Below are positions 1 through 5,797 of a stretch of 5,823 nucleotides of DNA, piece after piece. Every line of letters begins with the position of its first letter. Positions within the stretch are counted from its first letter, which is position 1. The position numbers were made by a program, and so were the translations under genes. The stretch is from Cytophagales bacterium. Lineage in GTDB: Bacteria > Bacteroidota > Bacteroidia > Cytophagales > Cyclobacteriaceae. The notes beneath the pieces were generated by a model that worked only from the letters and a program-made list of their open reading frames with translations, searched no databases and was not told the DNA's origin. The stretch spans positions 1 through 5,823 of the forward strand of contig DNTA01000022.1 of assembly GCA_003500135.1 (NCBI GenBank), given 5' to 3'.

Positions 1-64
1 AAATAAAAACGGTATCTCTACCGTTCTTAAAAAGGCGAGGAAGCAAGGCAATATTATTTTATGA
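1..64 (+). CDS. rpmB: 50S ribosomal protein bL28, C-terminal end (partial)
   Basis: This is the 3' end of a gene that begins before the window. The open frame starts at base 2 and ends at the TGA at 62-64, giving 20 residues with the pattern NGISTVLKKARKQG near the end. That basic tail after a G-I-S-T-V-L stretch is typical of the end of bacterial bL28, a protein of the large ribosomal subunit. The next gene, 19 bases downstream, is rpmG (bL33). The rpmB-rpmG order is widely conserved and supports the call. The two genes are almost certainly co-transcribed. The identification rests on a short fragment plus context. Confidence 0.82.
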   Translation, partial: NKNGISTVLKKARKQGNIIL

Positions 65-83
65 GCTGAAAACATTTTAAAAA

Positions 84-266
84 ATGGCTAAGAAAGGCAA
101 CAGGGTACAGGTTATTTTAGAGTGCACCGAGCACAAAAACTCAGGTCAGCCGGGAACGTCAAGATATATTACTACAAAAAATAGAAAAAACACTCCTGAG
201 CGACTGGAATTAAAAAAGTATAACCCTATCTTAAAGAAATATACTGTTCACAAAGAAATTAAATAA
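84..266 (+). CDS. rpmG: 50S ribosomal protein bL33
   Basis: This 60-residue protein is a component of the large ribosomal subunit near the E site. The start [17 protein letters not shown] and the later segments [24 protein letters not shown] are characteristic of bL33, and the length is typical of Bacteroidota versions. Only one cysteine (C14) is present, so the paired CxxC motifs of zinc-binding bL33 paralogs are absent and this is the zinc-independent form. The ATG follows an A-rich leader without a Shine-Dalgarno sequence, as is usual in this phylum. It lies 19 bases after rpmB and its stop is only 2 bases before the next ATG, so it sits in the middle of a three-gene ribosomal operon. Confidence 0.97.
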   Translation: MAKKGNRVQVILECTEHKNSGQPGTSRYITTKNRKNTPERLELKKYNPILKKYTVHKEIK

Positions 267-268
267 TC

Positions 269-424
269 ATGGCAAAGAAGGTAGTTGCAACTCTTAAAAC
301 AGGAAAAGGTAAAAACTACGCTAAAGTAGTCAAAGCCGTGAAGTCACCCAAAACGGGAGCATACACTTTCAAAGAAGAAATGGTGCCGGTAGATTTGGTT
401 AAAGAAGTGCTGGCTAAAAAATAA
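269..424 (+). CDS. DUF4295 small basic protein, probable Bacteroidota-specific ribosomal protein
   Basis: A 51-residue, lysine-rich protein starts with MAKKVVATLKTGKGKNYAKV and ends with VDLVKEVLAKK. Reading shows ATG at 269-271 and TAA at 422-424, 2 bases after the rpmG stop. The sequence and position (directly after rpmB-rpmG and before ftsY) fit the DUF4295 family, which is found in Bacteroidota. From memory, a Bacteroidota-specific large-subunit protein named bL38 was described in the Flavobacterium johnsoniae ribosome and corresponds to this family; I am not certain of that link. The small size, strong positive charge and operon position all fit a ribosomal role. It is the last gene of the operon, with a terminator beginning about 24 bases downstream. 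Confidence 0.9.
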   Translation: MAKKVVATLKTGKGKNYAKVVKAVKSPKTGAYTFKEEMVPVDLVKEVLAKK

Positions 425-447
425 TTCAGCGTTATTGAAACGTTACG

Positions 448-483
448 AAAAAGTCCCTCTTCGCAAAAAGTGGGGCTTTTTTT
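448..483 (+). terminator. Rho-independent terminator of the rpmB-rpmG-DUF4295 operon
   Basis: AAAAAGTCCC at 448-457 pairs with GGGGCTTTTT at 472-481, giving a 10-bp stem with one G-U wobble and a 14-base loop. The T-run continues to 483. The upstream A-run also gives the reverse strand a T-run, so the hairpin could work in both directions, but no - strand gene ends here. It separates the ribosomal operon from ftsY. Confidence 0.85.
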
Positions 484-503
484 ATATTCGAAGTTCTGTA
501 TAG

Positions 504-525
504 CCCGTGGGATAAATCTACCGGG
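504..525 (+). other. Imperfect hairpin in the spacer upstream of ftsY
   Basis: CCCGTGG at 504-510 can pair with CTAC-C-GGG at 518-525, with one wobble and one bulged C, around a 7-base AT-rich loop. It has no T-run and so is not a terminator. It could be a structure in the ftsY leader or mere chance; I see no known riboswitch here. The remainder of 425-550 holds the terminator and AT-rich sequence only. Confidence 0.25.
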
Positions 526-540
526 TATTCAAAATTAAAG

Positions 541-550
541 TTTATTTGCC
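541..550 (+). promoter_or_regulatory. Possible -7 element directly before ftsY
   Basis: TTTATTTGCC ends at the base before the ftsY ATG. It differs from the Bacteroidota -7 box TAnnTTTG at one fixed position (TT instead of TA) and shares the TTTGCCA core with the boxes before rimO and the - strand pair. I find no convincing TTG-type -33 element at the expected distance. If real, transcription would begin at or next to the start codon, giving a leaderless message. Otherwise the promoter lies elsewhere in 484-540, for example the one-mismatch box TATATTCG at 483-490. Confidence 0.25.
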
Positions 551-1510
551 ATGGCGCCATTCGGTTTTTTTAATAAAAAAGAAAACAAAGAAACCCTCGA
601 TAAAGGACTCGAAAAATCCAAAGAGAACTTTTTCAATAAATTAGGTAAAGCAGTTGTCGGTAAGTCAAAGGTTGATGACGAAGTGCTTGATGAACTGGAA
701 GAAGTTCTGATCACCTCAGATGTAGGTGTGAATACTACTATCAAAATAATTGAGCGGATTGAAGAGCGAGTAGCCCGTGATAAATATTTGGGAGTAGAGG
801 AGCTCGATAAAATCCTCAGGGAAGAAATCGCCGGATTACTTCAGGAAAACAATACGGAAGATTTACAGGACTTTACCCTTCCTTCCGATAAAGCGCCCTA
901 TGTACTTCTCGTTGTGGGCGTGAATGGGGTGGGAAAAACCACGACCATCGGTAAACTTGCCCACCAGTTCAAAAAAAGGGATAAAAAAGTAGTGTTGGGC
1001 GCAGCTGATACTTTTCGTGCAGCCGCTGTGGATCAGCTAAAATTATGGGGTGAACGCGTGGATGTACCCGTTATTTCGCACGGAATGAATACGGACCCGG
1101 CCTCTGTTGCCTACGATGCAGTAAAAACCGCTGTTGACACCAAAGCTGATCTCGTAATAATCGATACAGCCGGCCGGCTGCATACGAAAGTCAACTTAAT
1201 GAATGAGTTATCCAAGATCAAAAGAGTGATTCAAAAATTTATCCCTGTGGCGCCTCATGAAGTATTGCTCGTACTGGATGGAAGCACTGGCCAAAATGCC
1301 GTTATTCAGGCAAGGGAATTTACAAAAGCCACTGATGTTTCGGCTTTGGCCATCACGAAGCTCGACGGAACAGCAAAAGGAGGCGTTGTAGTGGGCATAA
1401 GTGACGAATTTAAAATTCCTGTGAAGTATATTGGCGTAGGCGAAAAAATGGATGACCTCCAGGTGTTTAACAAGACAGAATTTGTTGATTCATTCTTTAA
1501 GAGAATATAG
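551..1510 (+). CDS. ftsY: Signal recognition particle receptor FtsY (SRP GTPase)
   Basis: FtsY is the membrane-associated receptor for the signal recognition particle. With Ffh it forms a GTP-dependent heterodimer that delivers ribosomes making membrane proteins to the Sec translocon. The 319-residue protein has an N-terminal amphipathic, lysine-rich helix (about 1-40), a helical N domain (about 41-105) and an SRP GTPase domain (about 115-319). GTPase motifs are all present: P-loop GVNGVGKTTT at 123-132, DTFRAAA at 153-159, DTAGR at 205-209, TKLDG at 269-273 and GVGE at 295-298. The long acidic A domain of the E. coli protein is absent, as in most Bacteroidota; membrane contact is then expected through the N-terminal helix (inference). 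The start is supported by the family-typical opening MAPFGFFNKK. It lies beyond the terminator of the ribosomal operon and ends 9 bases from a convergent gene. Confidence 0.98.
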   Translation: MAPFGFFNKKENKETLDKGLEKSKENFFNKLGKAVVGKSKVDDEVLDELEEVLITSDVGVNTTIKIIERIEERVARDKYLGVEELDKILREEIAGLLQENNTEDLQDFTLPSDKAPYVLLVVGVNGVGKTTTIGKLAHQFKKRDKKVVLGAADTFRAAAVDQLKLWGERVDVPVISHGMNTDPASVAYDAVKTAVDTKADLVIIDTAGRLHTKVNLMNELSKIKRVIQKFIPVAPHEVLLVLDGSTGQNAVIQAREFTKATDVSALAITKLDGTAKGGVVVGISDEFKIPVKYIGVGEKMDDLQVFNKTEFVDSFFKRI

Positions 1511-1526
1511 TTGTACCAGCTATTCT
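1502..1526. terminator. Weak hairpin at the ftsY / DUF6048 convergent junction
   Basis: AGAATA at 1502-1507 pairs with TATTCT at 1521-1526, extended inward by G1510-C1520 across a two-base bulge, with a 9-base loop. Both stop codons lie in the structure. The stem is AT-rich and is followed only by TTTATTAC on the + side, so it is a poor intrinsic terminator. An overlapping alternative pairs ATTCT at 1492-1496 with AGAAT at 1502-1506. Confidence 0.3.
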
Positions 1527-2227
1527 TTATTACTAATGTCTTCTTCGTAGACTTTTTTCTTGCGAAATGGTATCCGGTAAGCAATAAAATACGCCAGATT
1601 CCATCGGTCGGAATTCAGGTCTTTACCAAAACCCGGCACATAAAAAGGCGCTAATGTGCCATCTGAACTTTTATTGACCCAGGGCTTGATTTTATAACGC
1701 ACTATCATACCCATATAAAAATTATTCCAAACGCGCACCCGTAATCCGAGATTGGCCTCCACCCACCCTGCGTTCACACCATTGTTACCAATATTAAAAG
1801 TATCAACCGGCCATCGAGTATCCATCTGTATAGCGTTTTGCGACGGATACTGAACCTCCTCATCAAAAGTTGAAGCGGCATATCGGAATCCAAAAAAAAG
1901 GGCATTGAAATCTTTGCTGTCGTGCATAAAATTGTAATCGAGCCCTAAACGAAAGTAATTGCCGGTGCTTTTATAATTAACATAAAGATCATTGGCTTGA
2001 AAAGTAGCATTGCCATATTCTACGTTCAAAAGAAATTTATTTATATCTGTATCTATTATAAAATCGTGATAATCCAATTGATCGGACAGCAATGTATTGG
2101 CCATTCCGCCAAGGTCATACCCAATGCGTACATGCGAAGGAATGAAACGCTCAATTTGTGCCATTCCATCAATTGCACCGGCACAAATGGTAATTGCACT
2201 AATAAATGATATTAATATTAACCTCAT
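1520..2227 (-). CDS. DUF6048 family protein, predicted outer-membrane beta-barrel
   Basis: A 235-residue protein starts with a clear signal peptide: MRLILISFISAITICAGA is hydrophobic, and cleavage near residue 23 (GMA-Q) is plausible. The mature part has many alternating hydrophobic and aromatic strands, for example NYFRLGLDYNF (90-100), FFGFRYAASTF (111-121), WVEANLGLRVRVWNNFYMGM (155-174), YVPGFGKDL (196-204) and the last strand WNLAYFIAYRIPF (209-221). This pattern fits a small outer-membrane barrel, and several segments match what I recall of the Bacteroidota DUF6048 family. After the last strand comes a charged tail, FRKKKVYEEDISNKE. Function is unknown. The start is fixed by the signal peptide: the next methionine (M22) would remove it. 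It overlaps the upstream DUF6452 gene by 29 bases, so the two are surely co-transcribed and perhaps translationally coupled. Confidence 0.87.
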   Translation of the reverse strand: MRLILISFISAITICAGAIDGMAQIERFIPSHVRIGYDLGGMANTLLSDQLDYHDFIIDTDINKFLLNVEYGNATFQANDLYVNYKSTGNYFRLGLDYNFMHDSKDFNALFFGFRYAASTFDEEVQYPSQNAIQMDTRWPVDTFNIGNNGVNAGWVEANLGLRVRVWNNFYMGMIVRYKIKPWVNKSSDGTLAPFYVPGFGKDLNSDRWNLAYFIAYRIPFRKKKVYEEDISNKE

Positions 2228-2732
2228 TAAACCGATCTAAATCTGTATTCACAACCTCTATGGAGTCAAAGCTGTGTTCAAAAGTTAAATTAGAATAGCG
2301 TTGGTCCACACCGCATTCTGTAGTAATAACTTTTTGCGTTATTTTATAATTTACCTTAATAAAATGATTTTCCGGCCCGATAAATACCGTATCTATTCTG
2401 TCTTCGGCAGGTGGCAATTGTGGTATGGTGTCCAGCCTGAATCGCGTGATCTCCAACAGGAATTCCGTCTCCTCTGAATTGGGGTTCACCGGTAATTCCA
2501 AACGTTGCAAAACGGCATCTTCATAAAAAATAGTATCGGTTTCTACAGCTGTGACCAAATTGAAATGATAATCATTGCTAAAACGTACGTCTGATTTGAC
2601 AAACCCTACCTGAAGTAAGTTGGTATTTAGTGATACACAATTTTCAACTTCACAATGCACAAATACGATCACTAAGAATAGCAACCACAATAGTTGATTT
2701 TGAAATAATGCTGGCCTTTTAATACGCGACAA
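2199..2732 (-). CDS. DUF6452 family protein, exported or lipoprotein-like
   Basis: The frame runs from TTG to TAG at 2201-2199 and contains no ATG codon. Possible TTG starts are at 2759 (186 residues) and 2732 (177 residues). I choose 2732 because the first lies inside a good -7 promoter box and would not be transcribed, and because AGGA precedes the second by 6 bases. The product then opens with a basic stretch (SRIKR), a hydrophobic segment (LLWLLFLVIVFV) and a cysteine pair CEVENC. The C-terminal part has TTECGVDQRYSNLTFEHSF followed by DSIEVV. The cysteine-rich opening, the CG motif and the position directly before a DUF6048 gene fit the Bacteroidota DUF6452 family; its function is unknown. 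The residues before the first cysteine (FVHC) do not form a canonical lipobox, so lipidation is uncertain. The gene overlaps the DUF6048 start by 29 bases. Confidence 0.75.
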   Translation of the reverse strand: MSRIKRPALFQNQLLWLLFLVIVFVHCEVENCVSLNTNLLQVGFVKSDVRFSNDYHFNLVTAVETDTIFYEDAVLQRLELPVNPNSEETEFLLEITRFRLDTIPQLPPAEDRIDTVFIGPENHFIKVNYKITQKVITTECGVDQRYSNLTFEHSFDSIEVVNTDLDRFNEVNINIIY

Positions 2733-2756
2733 AATACTTCCTGGTTTATGCGGTGG

Positions 2757-2786
2757 CAAATTTATGGTTTAATTTTGGAATACACA
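2757..2786 (-). promoter_or_regulatory. Promoter for the DUF6452-DUF6048 operon
   Basis: Read on the - strand, TAAATTTG (2764 to 2757) matches the Bacteroidota -7 consensus TAnnTTTG exactly. A weak TGTG sits 18 bases upstream (2786 to 2783) where a TTTG-like -33 element would be expected. Transcription would begin near 2754-2750, giving a leader of about 20 bases to the TTG at 2732. Confidence 0.5.
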
Positions 2787-2837
2787 TCGAATAATATCCG
2801 AAACTCCAACCCGACTGCTTCGTTTTTATTAATTTTG
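2770..2837 (+). promoter_or_regulatory. Two candidate -7 boxes for rimO
   Basis: TAATTTTG occurs twice on the + strand, at 2770-2777 and 2830-2837, and both fit TAnnTTTG. The downstream copy is followed by CCAT and would give a leader of about 20 bases before the rimO TTG, so it is the better candidate; the upstream one would give about 80 bases. Neither has a clear TTG-type -33 element at the usual distance, and AT-rich sequence can produce such boxes by chance. With the - strand box at 2757-2764 they make this a divergent promoter region. Confidence 0.45.
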
Positions 2838-2861
2838 CCATCTTAATTAAAGTAAAAAGCA

Positions 2862-4172
2862 TTGAAGACGAAAGGTAATAGGAAGAAAAAGGTGAATGTG
2901 GTGACCCTTGGGTGCTCAAAGAACCTTGTAGACTCGGAGGTTATGATCACTCAACTGAAAGGAAATGGTGTGAACGTGCAGCACGAACCGGTCAAAGACG
3001 ATTCTGATATAGTCATCATTAACACCTGTGGCTTTATCGACAATGCCAAACAAGAGTCTATCGATACCATACTTCGATATGTGGATGCCAAGCAGGAAGG
3101 CATGGTTGAAAAAGTATATGTAACAGGTTGTCTGTCACAGCGCTACCGGGAGGACCTTGAAAAGGAAATACCGGATGTAGACGCCTGGTTTGGCACGATG
3201 GAGCTCCCTCTGCTATTAAAAAAATTCAATGCTAACTATAAACACGAATTGATAGGCGAAAGGCTCACCACAACTTCAAGACATTTTGCCTACATGAAAA
3301 TTTCGGAAGGTTGCGACCGGCCCTGCTCCTTCTGCGCTATCCCACTCATGCGCGGGAAACACGTTTCGCGACCAATAGAAGAATTAGTTCAGGAGGCCAA
3401 AAACCTGGCACGAAACGGCGCCAAAGAGCTTTTGCTGATCGCCCAGGACTCTACTTATTACGGGCTTGATATTTATAAAAAACGCAATCTGAGCGAGCTA
3501 CTTGCCAGATTATCTGATGTTGAGGGTATCGACTGGATCAGGCTGCATTATGCCTATCCTTCAGGCTTTCCGACTGATGTTTTGAAAGTGATGGCAGAAC
3601 GGCCTAACATTTGTAATTATCTTGATATCCCTCTTCAGCATGGCTCTACGCGTATGCTGGAGCTAATGCGGCGGGGAATTACCAGGGAAAAAACGGAAGC
3701 ATTGCTCGATAAAATCAGAAGCGCTGTACCCGGTATCGCCATCAGAACCACACTAATTGCAGGTCATCCGGGAGAAACAGAGGCCGATTTTGAAGAAATG
3801 CACCGCTTCGTAGAGAGGTCTCGATTTGAAAGACTGGGTATTTTCACTTACTCGCATGAAGAAGATACGCATAGCTTTGGTATGCCCGATGATGTTCCCG
3901 AAGAAATAAAAGCCCAAAGAGCTAATACTATAATGGGCCTTCAGGAGGGTATCTCACTGGAGCTCAACCAAAAGAAAATAGGTAAGGATTTTAAAGTATT
4001 AATTGACCGCAAAGAGGGTGGCCAGTTTATTGGTAGAACGGAATATGATTCACCGGAAGTCGATAATGAAGTTTTAATTGATGCAAACAATCATTTCGTC
4101 AGGGTGGGCGATTTCGTTCAGGCAAAAGTCATCGATGCGACAGAATTTGATTTATTTGCGGAGCCCTTGTGA
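2862..4172 (+). CDS. rimO: Ribosomal protein uS12 methylthiotransferase RimO
   Basis: RimO is a radical SAM enzyme that adds a methylthio group to the conserved aspartate of ribosomal protein uS12 (Asp89 in E. coli). The 436-residue protein has the family length and three parts. The N-terminal methylthiotransferase domain has cluster cysteines C18 (TLGCSKN), C56 (NTCGF) and C90 (TGCLSQR). The radical SAM domain has the CxxxCxxC motif CDRPCSFC at 151-158, plus DIPLQHGS at 255-262 and GHPGET at 301-306. A TRAM domain spans about 373-435. The sequence GCSKNLVDSE and the SEGCDRPCSFCAIP segment favour RimO over the tRNA enzyme MiaB. The start is TTG: an in-frame TAA lies 7 bases upstream, the first ATG (codon 28) is past C18, and MKTK-like openings are typical of Bacteroidota RimO. 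Later GTG codons (11, 13, 14) are less likely starts. bshC follows after 59 bases. Confidence 0.96.
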   Translation: MKTKGNRKKKVNVVTLGCSKNLVDSEVMITQLKGNGVNVQHEPVKDDSDIVIINTCGFIDNAKQESIDTILRYVDAKQEGMVEKVYVTGCLSQRYREDLEKEIPDVDAWFGTMELPLLLKKFNANYKHELIGERLTTTSRHFAYMKISEGCDRPCSFCAIPLMRGKHVSRPIEELVQEAKNLARNGAKELLLIAQDSTYYGLDIYKKRNLSELLARLSDVEGIDWIRLHYAYPSGFPTDVLKVMAERPNICNYLDIPLQHGSTRMLELMRRGITREKTEALLDKIRSAVPGIAIRTTLIAGHPGETEADFEEMHRFVERSRFERLGIFTYSHEEDTHSFGMPDDVPEEIKAQRANTIMGLQEGISLELNQKKIGKDFKVLIDRKEGGQFIGRTEYDSPEVDNEVLIDANNHFVRVGDFVQAKVIDATEFDLFAEPL

Positions 4173-4180
4173 AACTTTAC

Positions 4181-4211
4181 TTGACAATTTGAGTTTAAAC
4201 CATCAAAGATA
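4181..4211 (+). promoter_or_regulatory. Possible weak promoter upstream of bshC
   Basis: TTGACA at 4181-4186 is followed 19 bases later by AAGATA at 4206-4211, a loose -10-like match; no TAnnTTTG box is present. The palindrome GTTTAAAC (4193-4200) lies between them. No terminator is seen between rimO and bshC, so read-through from rimO is at least as likely as a separate promoter. Confidence 0.22.
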
Positions 4212-4231
4212 GCTAAACTGAATCTTTCAAA

Positions 4232-5797
4232 ATGAAGTATGAATGTATTGACCTCGCCAAAACGGGGTTTTTTTCTTCACTTTTTATCGATTACTTATCA
4301 GGGAAGCCTGAACTCTCCGAATTTTATCAAAATAAACCCGATTTAGATAGTATTGATGCACAAATCGATTTGAAAAAATATTTTTCGGAAGAATTTCGTT
4401 CCACCTTACATCATGCCTTAGGGAACCAATATCAGGGATTTGATGTTTCTTCTGCTGTAAAAGACAATATTTCATCAATACAGAATTCGAAAACATTTAC
4501 CGTAACTACCGGGCACCAGCTCAACCTATTCACCGGGCCGCTATATTTTGTTTATAAGCTGATAAGTACCATCAACCTGGCCAAAAAGTTAAACGAACAA
4601 CACCCGGAATATCATTTTGTACCGGTTTACTGGATGGCAAGCGAAGACCACGATTTTGCTGAGATCAATCATTTTAACCTGTTTGGCAAAAAATACGAAT
4701 GGCAAACTGATCAAAAAGGAATGGTAGGCGAATTCAAATTGGATGACATCCAGACGCTTATGAATGAACTGCCGGAGAAACATGAAATTTTTACAAGGGC
4801 CTACTGTGAACAAAAAAACCTTGCGGGGGCTGTGAGGTATTATGTTAATGAGCTATTTGGCAAGGATGGCCTGCTTGTGATCGATGGAAATGATCACAAT
4901 TTGAAAAGCCTTTTCACACCTTTGATGAAAGATGACCTTACGCTTCACAGCGCTAATGAACAGGTAGAGGCTACCTCTAAAAAGCTTGACGGTCTTGGAT
5001 ATAAAACCCAGGTATATCCTCGCGAGATCAACCTTTTTTATGTTGATAAGGGCCTGCGATCGAGAATCGTGAAAGAGGAAGGAACTTATAAGGTATTAAA
5101 TACCGACCTCAGCTTTTCTGAATCGGAAATACTGGAAATGCTGGATAAGCAACCAGAAAAGTTTAGCCCTAATGTTGTTTTGCGGCCCCTATACCAGGAA
5201 TCGATCCTTCCCAATGTGGCCTACATCGGCGGCCCGGCTGAAGTATCGTACTGGCTGCAGCTGAAGGGTATGTTTGACTATTTCAAAACGCCATTTCCGA
5301 TTGTCATGCCGAGGAACTTTGCCCTGGTGCTGCCTGCCCACATGTCGAATAAATTACAGAAACTCGACTTAGAGCCAAAGTTGCTATTCAAGGACACACA
5401 TACTTTGCTGGAAGACTTTCTGCAAGAACAAAGTGGCAATGAGATCAAGCTGAGTGATGATAAGAAACAACTGGCCAAAGTTTTCGATGGCATCGTAGAA
5501 AAAAGTAAGGAAGTAGATAAAAGCCTTGAAGGTATGATTAGGGCAGAAATGGCCAAGTCGATGAAAAGTATTGAAAGTATTGAAAAGCTGTTGAAAAAGT
5601 CGGGGGAAAAGAGGCATGAAATAAGCCTGAACCAACTTCAGAAAATAAAGGACAAGCTTTTCCCGGATGGTTCCCTGCAGGAAAGAAAAGAAAACCTACT
5701 CAATTTTTATATTAACAACCCCAACTTTATCAATGAACTAAAATCCGTTTTCGATCCGTTTAACTACCAGTTTTATCTGATTTTGGAAAATGCTTAA
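4232..5797 (+). CDS. bshC: Bacillithiol biosynthesis cysteine-adding enzyme BshC
   Basis: BshC carries out the last step of bacillithiol synthesis, joining cysteine to glucosaminyl-malate in the cytoplasm. Bacillithiol acts as a low-molecular-weight thiol for redox and detoxification. The 521-residue length is close to the family norm. Recognisable blocks are VTTGHQLNLFTGPLYF (91-106), VPVYWMASEDHDFAEINHFN (130-149), LLVIDGNDH (214-222), and NVVLRPLYQESILPN (314-328) with YIGGPAEVSYW (331-341) and MPRNFALVLP (359-368). Residues about 375-475 are rich in K, E and L and look helical, matching the C-terminal coiled-coil dimerisation region known from the Bacillus subtilis enzyme. That region contains a tandem 9-base repeat AAAGTATTG (5565-5582). 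ATG 4232 follows an AT-rich leader without a Shine-Dalgarno sequence. bshA and bshB are not in the window. The stop overlaps the next start by 8 bases. Confidence 0.96.
   Translation: MKYECIDLAKTGFFSSLFIDYLSGKPELSEFYQNKPDLDSIDAQIDLKKYFSEEFRSTLHHALGNQYQGFDVSSAVKDNISSIQNSKTFTVTTGHQLNLFTGPLYFVYKLISTINLAKKLNEQHPEYHFVPVYWMASEDHDFAEINHFNLFGKKYEWQTDQKGMVGEFKLDDIQTLMNELPEKHEIFTRAYCEQKNLAGAVRYYVNELFGKDGLLVIDGNDHNLKSLFTPLMKDDLTLHSANEQVEATSKKLDGLGYKTQVYPREINLFYVDKGLRSRIVKEEGTYKVLNTDLSFSESEILEMLDKQPEKFSPNVVLRPLYQESILPNVAYIGGPAEVSYWLQLKGMFDYFKTPFPIVMPRNFALVLPAHMSNKLQKLDLEPKLLFKDTHTLLEDFLQEQSGNEIKLSDDKKQLAKVFDGIVEKSKEVDKSLEGMIRAEMAKSMKSIESIEKLLKKSGEKRHEISLNQLQKIKDKLFPDGSLQERKENLLNFYINNPNFINELKSVFDPFNYQFYLILENA

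Noticed and set aside
535..744. Open frame on the - strand opposite the ftsY start
   Set aside because: It is serine-rich low-complexity sequence that mirrors the ftsY N-terminal coding region; ftsY on the other strand is unambiguous.
1306..1584. Open frame on the - strand across the ftsY end
   Set aside because: It overlaps the conserved GTPase codons of ftsY and the end of the DUF6048 gene, and shows no recognisable domain.
1997..2209. Open frame on the + strand inside the DUF6048 gene
   Set aside because: It is opposite a gene with signal peptide and family similarity; its own sequence has no recognisable features.
1520..2759. The - strand pair as a recently transferred mobile insertion between ftsY and rimO
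   Set aside because: There are no terminal repeats, target duplications, integrase or transposase, base composition resembles the flanks, and both families are, as far as I recall, Bacteroidota housekeeping-type genes.
4193..4200. Palindrome GTTTAAAC upstream of bshC
   Set aside because: An 8-base AT-rich palindrome is expected by chance in such sequence, and no second copy supports an operator.
5565..5582. Tandem 9-base repeat AAAGTATTG
   Set aside because: It encodes S-I-E repeats in a helical lysine/glutamate-rich region of BshC, which explains it without a regulatory or mobile role.
4284..5635. Four open frames on the - strand inside bshC
   Set aside because: All lie opposite conserved bshC sequence and have no family resemblance; they are by-products of codon usage.
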